Source of the DNA: Schizophyllum amplum
Lineage: Eukaryota; Basidiomycota; Agaricomycetes; Agaricales; Schizophyllaceae
Direction of reading: 5' to 3'
DNA length: 64,000 nt
NCBI GenBank assembly: GCA_007026445.1
Contig: VDMD01000005.1
Coordinates: forward strand, 434,001-498,000
Each line of letters begins with the position of its first letter. Position 1 is the first letter of the stretch. A program made the position numbers and the translations under genes. Under the pieces are notes generated by a model. The model was not told the origin of the DNA. It worked only from the letters and a program-made list of their open reading frames with translations, and ran no database searches. Shown here in pieces: positions 34,013 to 45,513 of this stretch.

Positions 34013-35347
34013 ATGAATCGCGCCGCTAGGCGAAAGGCAACCGCGCCCAAGGCTGTAACCGAAGTCTCTAAACTTCCAGAAGCCACGGCGCGTGCAGGTG
34101 CCAGCCTGCAGGCTTTAACGGCCAAGTACCAGGACCGACTGAATGCCAAACCTTTGGACACAATGCATGTCTCTTTCGCACGCTATACGGCGCAGGTCGG
34201 CGCGCACAGCTCTCTGTTGCTCTTTGCTGCGTTGTTTCTGCCTAGGATAGAGCTGCCCGACTACGGGCAGCCCATCGAAAGCGGCAGTACCGTCGTAGAA
34301 AATAATAACACGGCGCGGTGGGCATGGCTAGACACCATTCTTCCCGCACCGCCGATGCAAACGTCTCTGGACCGCCCAACGCATCCGTTCGTGGTCCCTT
34401 TGGTTGTGAACCCGACATGGACGCTCGCGTGCATGTGTCTCGGCGTTGCTGTGCTGCAGCTCTGGTGGGCAGGATTTATGAAGTCCTGGTGGACGGAATA
34501 CACGGATGGCGAGAACGGTAAGTCTCGAATGTTAGCCATCTATATATGACCGTTTAAAGATAGCAGATGAGTATGGCAAGGCAATGGCGAAGACGTCACA
34601 CGACAAGATTGCGTGGGGTGTAAGTGACTGATGGAAGACCTACTGCGCAGTGGCTCATTCACTTTCGTCTTTTACTTAGGCTTCGATTGCTGCTCTGGAG
34701 ACGACGGCGATATCTTCGGTGCTCGTCCACATATCGCTGGTGTTTTTCGGAGCGCCATTTCTCAGGTATGCCCTTCTGCGACTGCCTTATATGCCACAAT
34801 ATTGACGCGCTGAAGCCACGCGGTGAACACATATCTGCTTTCCCTTTTGATATCGCTCCTGGCAGTCCTGGTCCCGGCCTACGTCCTCGGCTCTCCTTTC
34901 ACACTCCACTCGATGCTCTCTTTTGCCTGGCCTACGGCGGTACCGGAGTCTCAGGACGAGGGGCGGGCGAAGCAGCTGCGAAAGGAAGAGACGCGCCGCA
35001 TGATCGTCCGCTTTGGCTGGCTGAGGCTCTTCATCGAGCTCGAGTACGTCCTACTTGTGAATCACCACCTTTTGCTCTGACAATAACAGGTCGAAAACGG
35101 CAATTGAACGTGCGCTCGCGCTGCCCACTTTCGGTGCGCTTGTCGGCGCCTGGCTCGCTTCCATCACGCTGGCGCTGGACTGGGATCGCAGCTGGCAGGT
35201 AATTTACATGCTACTCAGATCCGCTGAATCACGCTGACAAGTCTGTCTGCTTAGGCATATCCACTGCCGCCCGCGTACGGTGCAGTCGCAGGTTATGTCC
35301 TGACTTCTCTTGGGGCGGTCATCTTTGTGGATAACACCGACGAGTGA
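34013..35347 (+). CDS. GPI11: GPI ethanolamine-phosphate transferase auxiliary subunit (PIG-F/Gpi11)
   Basis: ER membrane protein that supports addition of ethanolamine phosphate to GPI-anchor precursors. Five or six exons give a Lys/Ala-rich cytosolic start (MNRAARRKATAPKAV), then hydrophobic spans (SSLLLFAALFLP, WTLACMCLGVAVLQLWWAGF, SSVLVHISLVFFGAPF, YLLSLLISLLAVLVPAYVLG). The signature PIG-F C-terminus follows: ERALALPTFGALVGAWLAS, LALDWDRSWQAYPLPPAYG, GYVLTSLGAV. Introns are near 34518-34565, 34621-34679, 34766-34815, 35044-35089 and 35199-35253. No frame break is needed. The start at 34013 is the first ATG in a reasonable context. Confidence 0.88.
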
Positions 35348-36408
35348 AGACAGAAGAATAAGCCAATGCGTCACTGCGTACAGATACAATCATTTTCAAG
35401 AGTCCATGACCCACCGTTGAGAGAATCCCACCGCCATCGGCAGAGTAAAGAGGTTTGCTATACATACGCACCGTTGTGAGTATGTGTCAGATTGTTAACG
35501 GTCGCGACGGCGCCGCTGCTCGTCGAGCGGTTCCACACCCGAAAAAATCCCTTGTATTCCTCCTCAAGTGATTAGTGGCCCGACAGGGCCCGACTTGGTC
35601 TGAGGTCTCCGTCACCATCTGTCAGATGGATGTATCTGTGTGCTCCTTATTTTTCCAGGACCTGAACCTGGATGTGACGGGGATGGCGACGGCTGGCCAG
35701 CGGGTGCCTAGCAAGGCCAGCACAACGCAGGTATGCACAAGGCACATCAGACTGATCCTCAACGACTTGACTTCAACGCATCGTTTTCGGTACCAATACA
35801 GGGCGAGGGATTCAGTGGACTGTGTAAAGGTTGCCTTTGACACGCGTCAATGTTGCGTATCTGCTGTGATGCAGCGGCCCCTTCCTGAGGTTTCTCCAGT
35901 CACTACTGGCACGAGCTGGCACGTACCAACGATCCTGAAGAACCGCCTTCCAGCCTCTTTCGAACTTCGGAGACCTGTGCCTATTTGTGATCACGCGTTG
36001 GGCGTAATCAAGAACAAGGAAACCACCCGATTCGGCAGGTGGTGGCGTTGCTCCTGGACTTGCACGGAAACTCTCCGGCGCTACGCGAGCCGCGCATGAC
36101 CTACGCCCCAAGCAATCAAGATTCAATGGCCCGTTTGCCATGGCTCTGACCACCACCCTGAGCCCACCGAGCGGTAGGGGGCCGTTTCCATTGCGCCTTA
36201 AATTTGGGCGCCCAAACACACGGTCCGCCGCCGGCTGTACCGCTGCGCCGCACATCTGCGTGTCCAGACGACGGGCCTGCCGTAGCGACACATATAAATC
36301 CATGGTCCGTCTTCGCCATCGTCTCATTTGTTCCTGACCCTTCCCCCCTCCTCACGTCCGCGCGTCCACATCCCATTGTGATACCCTACTCACCTTTGTC
36401 GACCGAAT
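35348..36408. other. Gene-free stretch
   Basis: About 1.06 kb. Long frames exist on both strands (35575-36099 forward, 35812-36327 reverse) but overlap each other, lack domains and have no coherent splice pattern. I treat them as chance. The right end is the promoter of the next gene. Confidence 0.4.
36293..36299 (+). promoter_or_regulatory. TATA-like box
   Basis: TATAAAT 116 bases before the ATG at 36409. The sequence between is pyrimidine-rich, as expected for a fungal leader. Confidence 0.5.
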
Positions 36409-37120
36409 ATGCCTGTCCACGACACGTCGCCCGCAGCTCACGCAAAGTTTGAGGCCACTCAGAGGCGGGTGGAGCGCTGGGTCGCGGATGTACGCACTGC
36501 GCATAACGCCAGCGCGGGGGACCACGCCCGCGGTGCGGGCCCCTCGCGCGTGCCCAAGATCTCGCGCACCCACCTACGTTCGGCCGCTCATCCGTCGCAC
36601 CCTGAGCCACCGTCGCTGTGCAGGCGGCGCCGCGCGCCACAGCCGTATCCCATCCTCGTGCCGCCACCCCCTCCGCCGTTCTTCGCGTCTTCGGTCGCCT
36701 CGATGTCCACCGGAGAAACCTTGACGGAGGATGGCTCCTTGCGGACTCCTGAACCGCTGTTGAGCGCATCACCGGCTGGTCCACTCTCGCCACACATGCG
36801 CATGTCGCCGGCGCCACAGCCTGCCGCGCAGGCAACGATACCAGTATTCCTGGTCGCGTCTCCATCGTCCGCGCCTCTCTCGCCACATCCGGCACAACCA
36901 GACCAACCAGAGAAACTACCAGTCCCGCCAATGCCGCATGTGCTTGTAGCACCTTCGCCTCCACTGCGACCGATATCATCGTACAACACGCTCCCATCGA
37001 TCCGCAAGTCACGGCGGTCGCCCCTGTGCATGGTGAGTACGCGCTGGGCGCCGACTTGTCGTGTGTGATGCTGATGCGCGTTGCCAGACGTCTCCTCCGA
37101 CGACCGCGTTTCGCTTCTAG
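36409..37120 (+). CDS. Pro/Ser-rich small protein, function unknown
   Basis: Two exons. The first runs from MPVHDTSPAAHAKFEATQRR with a short charged helix (RRVERWVADVRTAHNAS) into a long Pro/Ser-rich region (PPPPPPFFASSVASMSTGET, APLSPHPAQPDQPEKLPVPP). A GTGAGT donor at about 37033 joins an acceptor at about 37086 to a nine-residue tail ending TTAFRF. Codon choice is GC-rich, as in true neighbours. No domain is recognised. The Pro-rich region would be disordered and could bind SH3 or WW partners. It could be a chance reading in a GC-rich leader, but the TATA-like box and clean donor favour a gene. Confidence 0.5.
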
Positions 37121-37450
37121 TGGTCCACGAGCGCTGCCTCGGATCTCTTTCGCAAGCAGCGTCCCGCTGGGCGTCTGGCTAGCAAACTTCCTGTATATCC
37201 TGCAACCTGTCGCTATTATTATTCGGCATGGCAGCGGTGTAAATTCCTGTAATCTTCAGACTTCTGTAACCATACTGTCATCGCCATTGACCGCCTTGGC
37301 GACGGCTTCCCCATGCATTCCTACACTCTGTACTTATACATGTTGTGCTCTACTATAAGTACTACTGCCAGTGACCGTAAATATGTGTGGCTCTTGTCAG
37401 TCACTCCGAACCTGCTCTAAATCTCTGTCTAAACTTCTGCAAAAAGACCA
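37121..37450. other. Intergenic 3' UTR
   Basis: 330 bases between the Pro/Ser-rich gene and the tRNA. AT-richer than the surroundings. No feature recognised. Confidence 0.45.
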
Positions 37451-37523
37451 TGGCATGACCGCGGATTGAACGCGGGACCTTCAGAACTTCAGTCTGCTGC
37501 TCTCCCAACTGAGCTATCACGCC
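37451..37523 (-). tRNA. tRNA-Phe (GAA)
   Basis: Full cloverleaf on the minus strand, 73 bases including discriminator A. Acceptor stem GGCGTGA with TCATGCC (one G-U pair), D-arm GCTC/GAGC, anticodon loop CTGAAGT with GAA at 37488-37490, T-arm CCGCG/CGCGG with a TTCAATC loop. No intron after position 37. The anticodon stem has a G27-A43 mismatch in its top pair. CCA is not encoded. The Pol III A and B boxes are present as the normal D- and T-arm sequences. Confidence 0.96.
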
Positions 37524-37726
37524 GATGAGCGACGAGTGGCCGATGCGCATATATTAGATTGAGACTTTGAGCAGGTGAATCCCTATCATATCACGCTTCA
37601 CTTAGGCATGGGAGTTTGCCTCAGTGTTATCGACGTTCAAAGTTCAACTCTAGTAGCTGCAAGCATATTGCAAGATGTCCATCGTTAAGCACTGACAAGG
37701 TAAGGATACGCAGCATAACAACGGTG

Positions 37727-39807
<2,081 letters not shown>

Positions 39808-40159
39808 GCTGCAATGGGCCCCCAGGTAGAGGCAGGAACACTGCAATGAAGGTTGGGACCAAGAAAGGAACCGCTTTTGTAAAAGTTCGCGTGCTTGGAC
39901 CAAACAAACCAAACTTCCGAAGCCGGCATCCAAGTAAGCACTCTATTTCTCTGCATCGAAATCCAGAGGCTACAGAGCTTTGAAGCACAGTTTCCCATGC
40001 AAGCTGTATAGACCGCTGCCAAGCCCCGTATTTTACAGAAATTATGGCAGTCATATAAAGCGCCCAGGTGCCGCGCCGGCATCTGCCGGCCGGATGTTCT
40101 GACGTCTTGCTCCGCCGTACATTCGAACTCACTTGTTCTCTCCCCGCATCTTGCTCAGC
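39808..40159. promoter_or_regulatory. Shared divergent promoter, U2AF65/FIS1
   Basis: 352 bases between two divergently transcribed starts. No TATA is seen near either ATG. GC content rises toward the FIS1 side. Inferred to be bidirectional from gene order alone. Confidence 0.6.
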
Positions 40160-40836
40160 ATGACGACCGACCTCCCATACGCCGCCGACGCCGAAGTCTC
40201 CCTCTCCTATGATGAGCTCGAGGTTCGAGAACCCCTGCCTCCGCACCCCCCACGCCCTGACCCTCCTCCAGGTCCTACGGCTGCAGTACCAGAAGGAGCT
40301 TGCACTTGGGCACATCACCGTGCAGACCAAGTTCAACTACGCCTGGGGGCTCGTGAAGAGCCCCGTGCGCGAGCATCAAGTTGAAGGCGTGCGCCTGTTG
40401 CAAGGTGCGTCCGCGGCAGCGCTATCCTGTGCCGTGTGAGGCGCTGAGATGCGCGCGACAGACATATACAGGGAAGAGCCGCTACGCCGCCGCGAATGCC
40501 TGTACTACCTCGCTCTAGGGCACTACAAGATGGGTAACTTTGAGGAGGCGAAGCGGTTCAATGGTGCGCCTCTCACGCTGTGTTCATGACAGAGCCACAC
40601 GCTGACGCTGCGGCCAGCACTGCTCATCGACAAGGAGCCCGGCAACATGCAGGCGCAAAGTCTCGGGCAGCTCATCGAGAAGGGTGTTGCTCGCGGTGCG
40701 TCAACATAACACGTCTGGTTATCATATTGCTCACGCGTGCACAGAGGGCTACATCGGGATGGCACTCGCAGGAGGTGCTGCTGCGATCGGTACCCTACTC
40801 ATCGCGGGCCTCGTACGGCGAGCAGCACGCAAGTAG
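40160..40836 (+). CDS. FIS1: Mitochondrial fission protein Fis1
   Basis: Tail-anchored outer-membrane protein of mitochondria and peroxisomes that recruits the fission machinery. About 150 residues in five exons: [20 protein letters not shown], then a 49-base intron, [80 protein letters not shown] and [19 protein letters not shown], all matching the two-TPR Fis1 core. The C-terminal anchor [20 protein letters not shown] is followed by the basic tail VRRAARK. No frame break. Length is that of yeast and human Fis1. Confidence 0.96.
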
Positions 40837-41284
40837 ATACGCAGGACCCTGGCTGACGACCTTCCTTTCCGCACGCTCTCCCTCCCTCGCATGCGCATTG
40901 CCCGCCGCGCGGCACGCCCCCTCCCCCTCCACGCGTCGCACATGCCCATCTTACACACGAAATATTGTCAACCTCAGCGGCCAATGATAACGGACATCCC
41001 CCTTCAATGTATTTCTACACCGTGGCGATGTATGACAATGACGAACTGCAACGGGCTATATGTACAGCAAGGCCGGGATATACGGTGATAAGTTACAGCG
41101 CAAAGCAAGGGCAGGATAAGTATGTGAGTAGATGCGAGTAGATACAGGTACGTGGAGGCGTGCAGAAGTAGGTTCGTGTGTGGGTGGCACTGCAGGGCGC
41201 GTGGTGGTTTACGTCGGGAGAAATTTATCTGAGGGGAGATGAGCCGGTATGCATGGCCCAAAACAGGACATGAACTTGCCGGCC
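40837..41284. other. Convergent intergenic region
   Basis: About 450 bases between the FIS1 stop (+) and the end of the protease-like gene (-). Only overlapping chance frames. Both 3' UTRs lie here. Confidence 0.5.
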
Positions 41285-42616
41285 TCAGTGCGCATCTCCT
41301 CCGAATTCATCTAAATAGGCAGGTGAGCCTGTTTTAGCAAGACAGACACAACGGCATACCTTGAGCGTGATGAGCCCTATCATGATGAAGCCTACGAGGG
41401 TCCCCATTTCGAACAGGATCCATAACAAAGCCCAAACTATGCAGCGCGTCAGTAGAAGGGCGGACGAAGGCAGACAGGCAGGACCCACTGTGTGCGCTCA
41501 GAGATGGGAACAGCAACGAGAATTGAGTGGCGTCAGAGTCATTTGCCTTGTGGAAGAATCGGTCATCCGCGACGTCCCCTGCGCGGTAGTGAGCAGGGGG
41601 ATAGACAGTGGGAAAATAGGTACGTACAGACGACATAGAATATACTGCAGCGAGTGTGTTAACGAAGAGTGGCGCGCAGAAGGGAATCACGCACTTCATT
41701 ATGCCAACCAGCAAACATAACCATCGCAAGGCAGACCTGGAATGGCCGTCAGTGCCTCTTCTTGCGACTCGTGCTCTTCAGACTCACGCATGGTCAACAA
41801 ACCAGAAGCCAATCAGCAAGGCTTCATATATCAGCGTCAGCAATATCGTCCTGTGCGCCACAGTAGTCAGCATCGCCGCTGTCGAACACGCGCATCGACG
41901 CACAGTTTATCCCGCACCAGCGAGAGCGGCGCAATGAGCCCGACCGCGAGCACGAAGCTCATGATCTTCGCAATGAGGGTATCGAACCCGCCGAGCACGA
42001 AGCACGCGCCCATCATCGTCGAGCCCAGGTACCCCGCGGGAAGAATGAGCCCGGGCACGCCACCCTCGACGATCGTCGCACCGCCCAGCTGCGGGTCGAT
42101 CGTTACCTTGAGTATGCGTCCGCCGCTGAGGATCGTCTGTGCGCGGGCGTCAGCGCGCACGGCAACGAGGGGGAGCGCCACGCACGAGGAATATGTGGAA
42201 CAGCTCATGCAGGCCGATGGTGAATAGCTTGAGCGGGTTGAGCAGCTTGCGCACGACGGGCACGTTCCAGAGGCCGAAGATGACGACGGCCATGGCTATC
42301 ATCTGCGCGGGGTGAGCGCGGCGCGGGCGTGCGGGGGGCGGGGGCCACGTACGACGTAGATGACGACGATCTGGTTGACGGTGAGCTTGGGCGTATGGAG
42401 GAATGGCAGGCTGCGGCGCACCTGGTCATCTGTGGGTGACACCGCGCCCGAGGACGTGCTCGAGGACGTTGGCGGCGGGGGCGCCACAACGCGGCTGCGC
42501 GCGGCAATAAGCTCCTCCCGGACGGTGCTCGTCGCTGTTGCGTGGAGGTGCGTCGTGGCTTCGTGATGGTACATCTGAGTATCGTTGAGGCACGTCGCGG
42601 TTTCGTGAAGATACAT
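41285..42616 (-). CDS. M50B-like membrane metalloprotease family protein
   Basis: Polytopic protein with the peptidase M50B-like layout. The N-terminal Thr/His/Ser-rich region (MYLHETATCLNDTQMYHHEA) is followed by KLTVNQIVVIYVV, VIFGLWNVPVVRKLLNPLKL and FTIGLHELFHIFL, which carries a HExxH zinc motif (HELFH). Then come TILSGGRILKVTIDPQLGGA, EGGVPGLILPAGYLGSTMMG, FVLAVGLIAPLSLVRDKL, TLIYEALLIGFWFVDHA, DVADDRFFHKANDSDATQFS and WALLWILFEMGTLVGFIMIG. Introns of about 50 bases fall between most segments. The HELFH and G-G-T/A-E blocks suggest an active site in the membrane plane; the substrate is unknown. The last splice is unclear: the frame runs on to 41285, but a short intron after LITLK could end the protein earlier. 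No frame break needed. Confidence 0.85.
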
Positions 42617-43229
42617 CGCTGTGTTCGTGGCATACACGGTGGTTGAAAGCAAGAGAGAGCCCAACGAGCGCGGTCGAGCTCCGATGCGCACTTTACTGGT
42701 CGGGAGAACGCCACAGTGCTGCTCAGCTTCGGTGATCGCGCGCCCCGATTGCCTCGTGTTGCCCGCGCTGGGACAATGCGACCTCACGTGGCCGTGGCAG
42801 TGTGGCGGGCCGGACACAAGATCGGAGACGATTATTGGAGTCGACAAAGTCTTTACTAGAAAAGCCCTCTGGCTTTTACAAACGCAGTAAAGAGAGACGA
42901 TAGAAGTTGGAAGGAAGTGCAGATGCACAATGCAAACACATTGTTGAACGATGTTTGTATGTCCCGTGACTCGGCGACCGCCCTCACGCAGAAACATTGA
43001 CAAGCGATTGAGTCAGAGCTGCTCTGCTGGCTCGTCCAAGCGCCTAGGTAGCCCCTCGCAAGACGTGCTATGCCAAGCACCTCGTGCAGAGCACCACAAT
43101 GTGGAGAGAAGTCAGGCTGAGATGAGAGTCTTTCCGCCATCGTACGCCTGCTTGCCATGAGCAAACATATCCATAGACCACGAGAGGGGATAATTAGATG
43201 GATTTCTATATTACGCATCGCGCGCAGCC
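42617..43229. other. Intergenic between two (-) genes
   Basis: About 610 bases: promoter of the protease-like gene and 3' end of the mitoribosomal gene. The frame of the protease gene stays open upstream to about 43003 but the extra sequence is not protein-like. I therefore start that gene at 42616. Confidence 0.45.
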
Positions 43230-44442
43230 CTACAACGCCTCTCCCACCTCAGATGACCCGGAAGGTGCCTCCGCATTCGACACCCTCGGTACCGCGCTCC
43301 GCCCACCGCTCTCGTACATGATCTCCGACACGACCAGGTCCGGAGGCGTGTACGGCTGCTCGGGGCCCTTCTGGAAGATGTTGAACGGCTGCTCCGTAAA
43401 GACGTTGTCCGGACCGGCGGGGAAGGTCGACGTCGGCAGCTGGATTTCGTCCGGCGGTCGCTGCGTGAGGTAGACGCGCAGGAGTGCGTCCTCGGCGGCC
43501 TGCGGAGCGTAAGCATTAGGCCGGGACTTTGTGCACTTTGTGCGCCACGACTCACCCTGTACTCCGCCATCTTCAGCGAACTGCCAAAGCCCTCGCCGAG
43601 CTTGTCCTCGCCCGAGAACACGCCGACGAGGTAGACAGGGCTGTTCGAGAAGCGGCCGGTTTCCTTGAGCAGGCGAGATACGGGCCGCTCGCGGTCGAAC
43701 TTGCGGACGAGCTGGAGGAGCGCCCACTTGGGGTTGCGGAACTTGAGCATGCTGCGGAGGTCGACGTGACGGGAGAGGAAGAAGGAATGCACAAAGTGGC
43801 GGGCAGCGGGGAGCGAGCGGTTTTGGTAGATGAGCGCGGTGAGCGCGCGCGGGATGGACGCGAGGGCGTCGGTGTGGAGGACGACATTCGGGTGGGCGGG
43901 GTTGTGAGACTGCGGGGGACGTTAGTAAGGACCGCAAGGATGGGCCAGGGCACGCACGATAGTCCTGTTCCAGCGCAAAAGCGGCGTGGCCCCATCTCCT
44001 GCGCGACGTTCGCGCAGGTGAGCGGGCCGACGTGGGCGGTGACGGCGGCCTTGAGCACCCTAGTCGGCAGGTACGGGTACTTGGCCGCCAGGTACTCGCT
44101 CGCGAACAGGCCCATGAGCGCGTTCCCGGTCTGCTCCAGCTGCGCGTTCGTCGCCGCGCCCGCGTTCACCTCGCCCGCGACGAACGACGAGTGCGTGCAC
44201 GCCTGCTGCACGATGTCCGGTGTCGTGAGGACGCTCCCCAGGCCTATTCTGTGCGCAAAGGCGGAGAGCGCCGTTCGTGGGGGCGGCTGCGCTGCTGCCC
44301 ACGCTTCGGGCTGGAATGGCGGCTTGGGGACCGCGCGGTTCTCGAAGACGGCGTCTTTGGGAGGGAAGCGGGGGAGTTGGGAGGGCGCAACGCTCAGCGC
44401 CCTAGCCGCCGTGCTCGCGAGGCGTCGCTGGACATGTCTCAT
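43230..44442 (-). CDS. MRPL3: Mitochondrial large-ribosomal-subunit protein mL44 (RNase III-like fold)
   Basis: Structural protein of the mitochondrial large subunit; yeast name Mrpl3, human MRPL44. The start MRHVQRRLASTAARALSVAP is a typical basic, Ala/Ser-rich mitochondrial presequence. The RNase III-like domain follows: TPDIVQQACTHSSFVAGEVN, NAQLEQTGNALMGLFASEYL, KYPYLPTRVLKAAVTAHVGP. After an intron come NVVLHTDALASIPRALTALI and ARHFVHSFFLSRHVDLRSML, then a dsRBD-like end (NPKWALLQLVRKFDRERPVS, SSLKMAEYRAAEDALLRVYL). The acidic catalytic pattern of true RNase III is not seen, as expected for mL44. One break at 43986-43994 (a G4 run on the coding strand) needs one added base to give GATPLLRWNRT. 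An upstream in-frame ATG at 44511 is less likely. Confidence 0.86.
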
Positions 44443-44919
44443 CGCCGCCGAATTGCTGGTCGAGGGAGAAACAATGAACGATGAAAGTAGGAAAAAAGCC
44501 GCGCCGGCCACCGGACCGTGTAGACCGCTCTCTGGTTCCGTGGCTCATCTCAACGCAGTCTCAACGTCGTGAACAACAAGCAGTAACATGATATTCCATT
44601 GCTAGCCTAAGTGTGTGCCAAGTGAACCCATTTGCTGCATTTTCTCAGGTGTGTCAAGGTGAGGGACTAGGCGGCTGTGTGCTTATGTTTGCTTACCATA
44701 CTACCGCCAACCGCTGAAGCGCTGAGCAATGAGCAGCATCCCTCATCTGTCCCTCATGCTCACCAGAACGATGCCGATGTCCAGTGTCAATCCGAGGACA
44801 CAGCAAACGGTCGCACAAAGGGTCTTGTTTTCCGGTGAGTAGAGGTGTGTGATATTGCGACTACAAGCCAGTCAATCCTTGTATATGCCCGCACGGCGCT
44901 CGGCCTTGCGCTGTTCGGT
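44443..44919. other. Intergenic between two (-) genes
   Basis: About 475 bases holding the mL44 promoter and the COX23 3' end. No frame or repeat that I support. Confidence 0.5.
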
Positions 44920-45300
44920 CTACATCGCAATGTGAGACGAGTGGGATAGCAACTGGACTATATCACGCACCCAAGCCTTCTTGCAGTCCCTGTACGCTTG
45001 GAAGTATCCCTCACATGCAATGCGTTCGTAGTTGTTACGGTCAAGGCATTTCAATGATGCCTTGTGAGCCGCTTTGCATGGACTAAGAGAATCTGTCAGT
45101 CTCAGAGGATGCATAGATGGATCTGCCTGCTTACTCGACAAACTGAGAGTTCATAGCCCCCTGCAGCGTCCTGAGAGTAGCATGCGGGGCGAGACGGGGA
45201 GACGAACCTGGAACTGCTCCTTGTAGTCCAGCGGCTTCGTGTTCAGCCGTGGGTCAGTGATTGGCTCGAGGGGGCGATCCTTTGGGACGGAGTCCGCCAT
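44920..45300 (-). CDS. COX23: Cytochrome c oxidase assembly protein Cox23
   Basis: Small twin CX9C protein of the mitochondrial intermembrane space, imported by Mia40 and needed for cytochrome oxidase assembly. Three exons: MADSVPKDRPLEPITDPRLN to KEQFQ, a short GAMNSQFVD exon, then PCKAAHKASLKCLDRNNYER and ACEGYFQAYRDCKKAW. The cysteines form two exact C-x9-C pairs, and CLDRNNY and YFQAYRDCKK are the Cox23/CHCHD7 signature. It ends SSHIAM. Introns have GTTCGT and GTAAGC donors. The start at 45300 lies 213 bases from that of AP-1 gamma on the other strand. Confidence 0.88.
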
Positions 45301-45513
45301 GGCAAGAAGCAGGGCTCGGGAGGGTGACGGCGGAGGACAAGGCGCGTGCACCACGTGCGTCGCCCGCGTCCGCCTCTCGCGTCTCTCCTCCTCCGCTCAT
45401 CGTCTCGCGCGGCGTCGCGGGCCTCACGCCTTTGAATCTGCGAGCCCGCATAGTTGCTGCTGCTGTGCAAGTGTAGAGCGTGAGGCGACGGGATCGACTC
45501 ACTTTCAATCAAC
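45301..45513. promoter_or_regulatory. Shared divergent promoter, COX23/AP-1 gamma
   Basis: Only 213 bases separate the two divergent start codons, so both core promoters and leaders must fit here. It is GC-rich without a TATA box. Confidence 0.65.

Noticed and set aside
35575..36327. Overlapping 174-residue forward and 171-residue reverse frames
   Set aside because: They overlap in opposite directions and neither has a domain, plausible introns or a coding-like composition.
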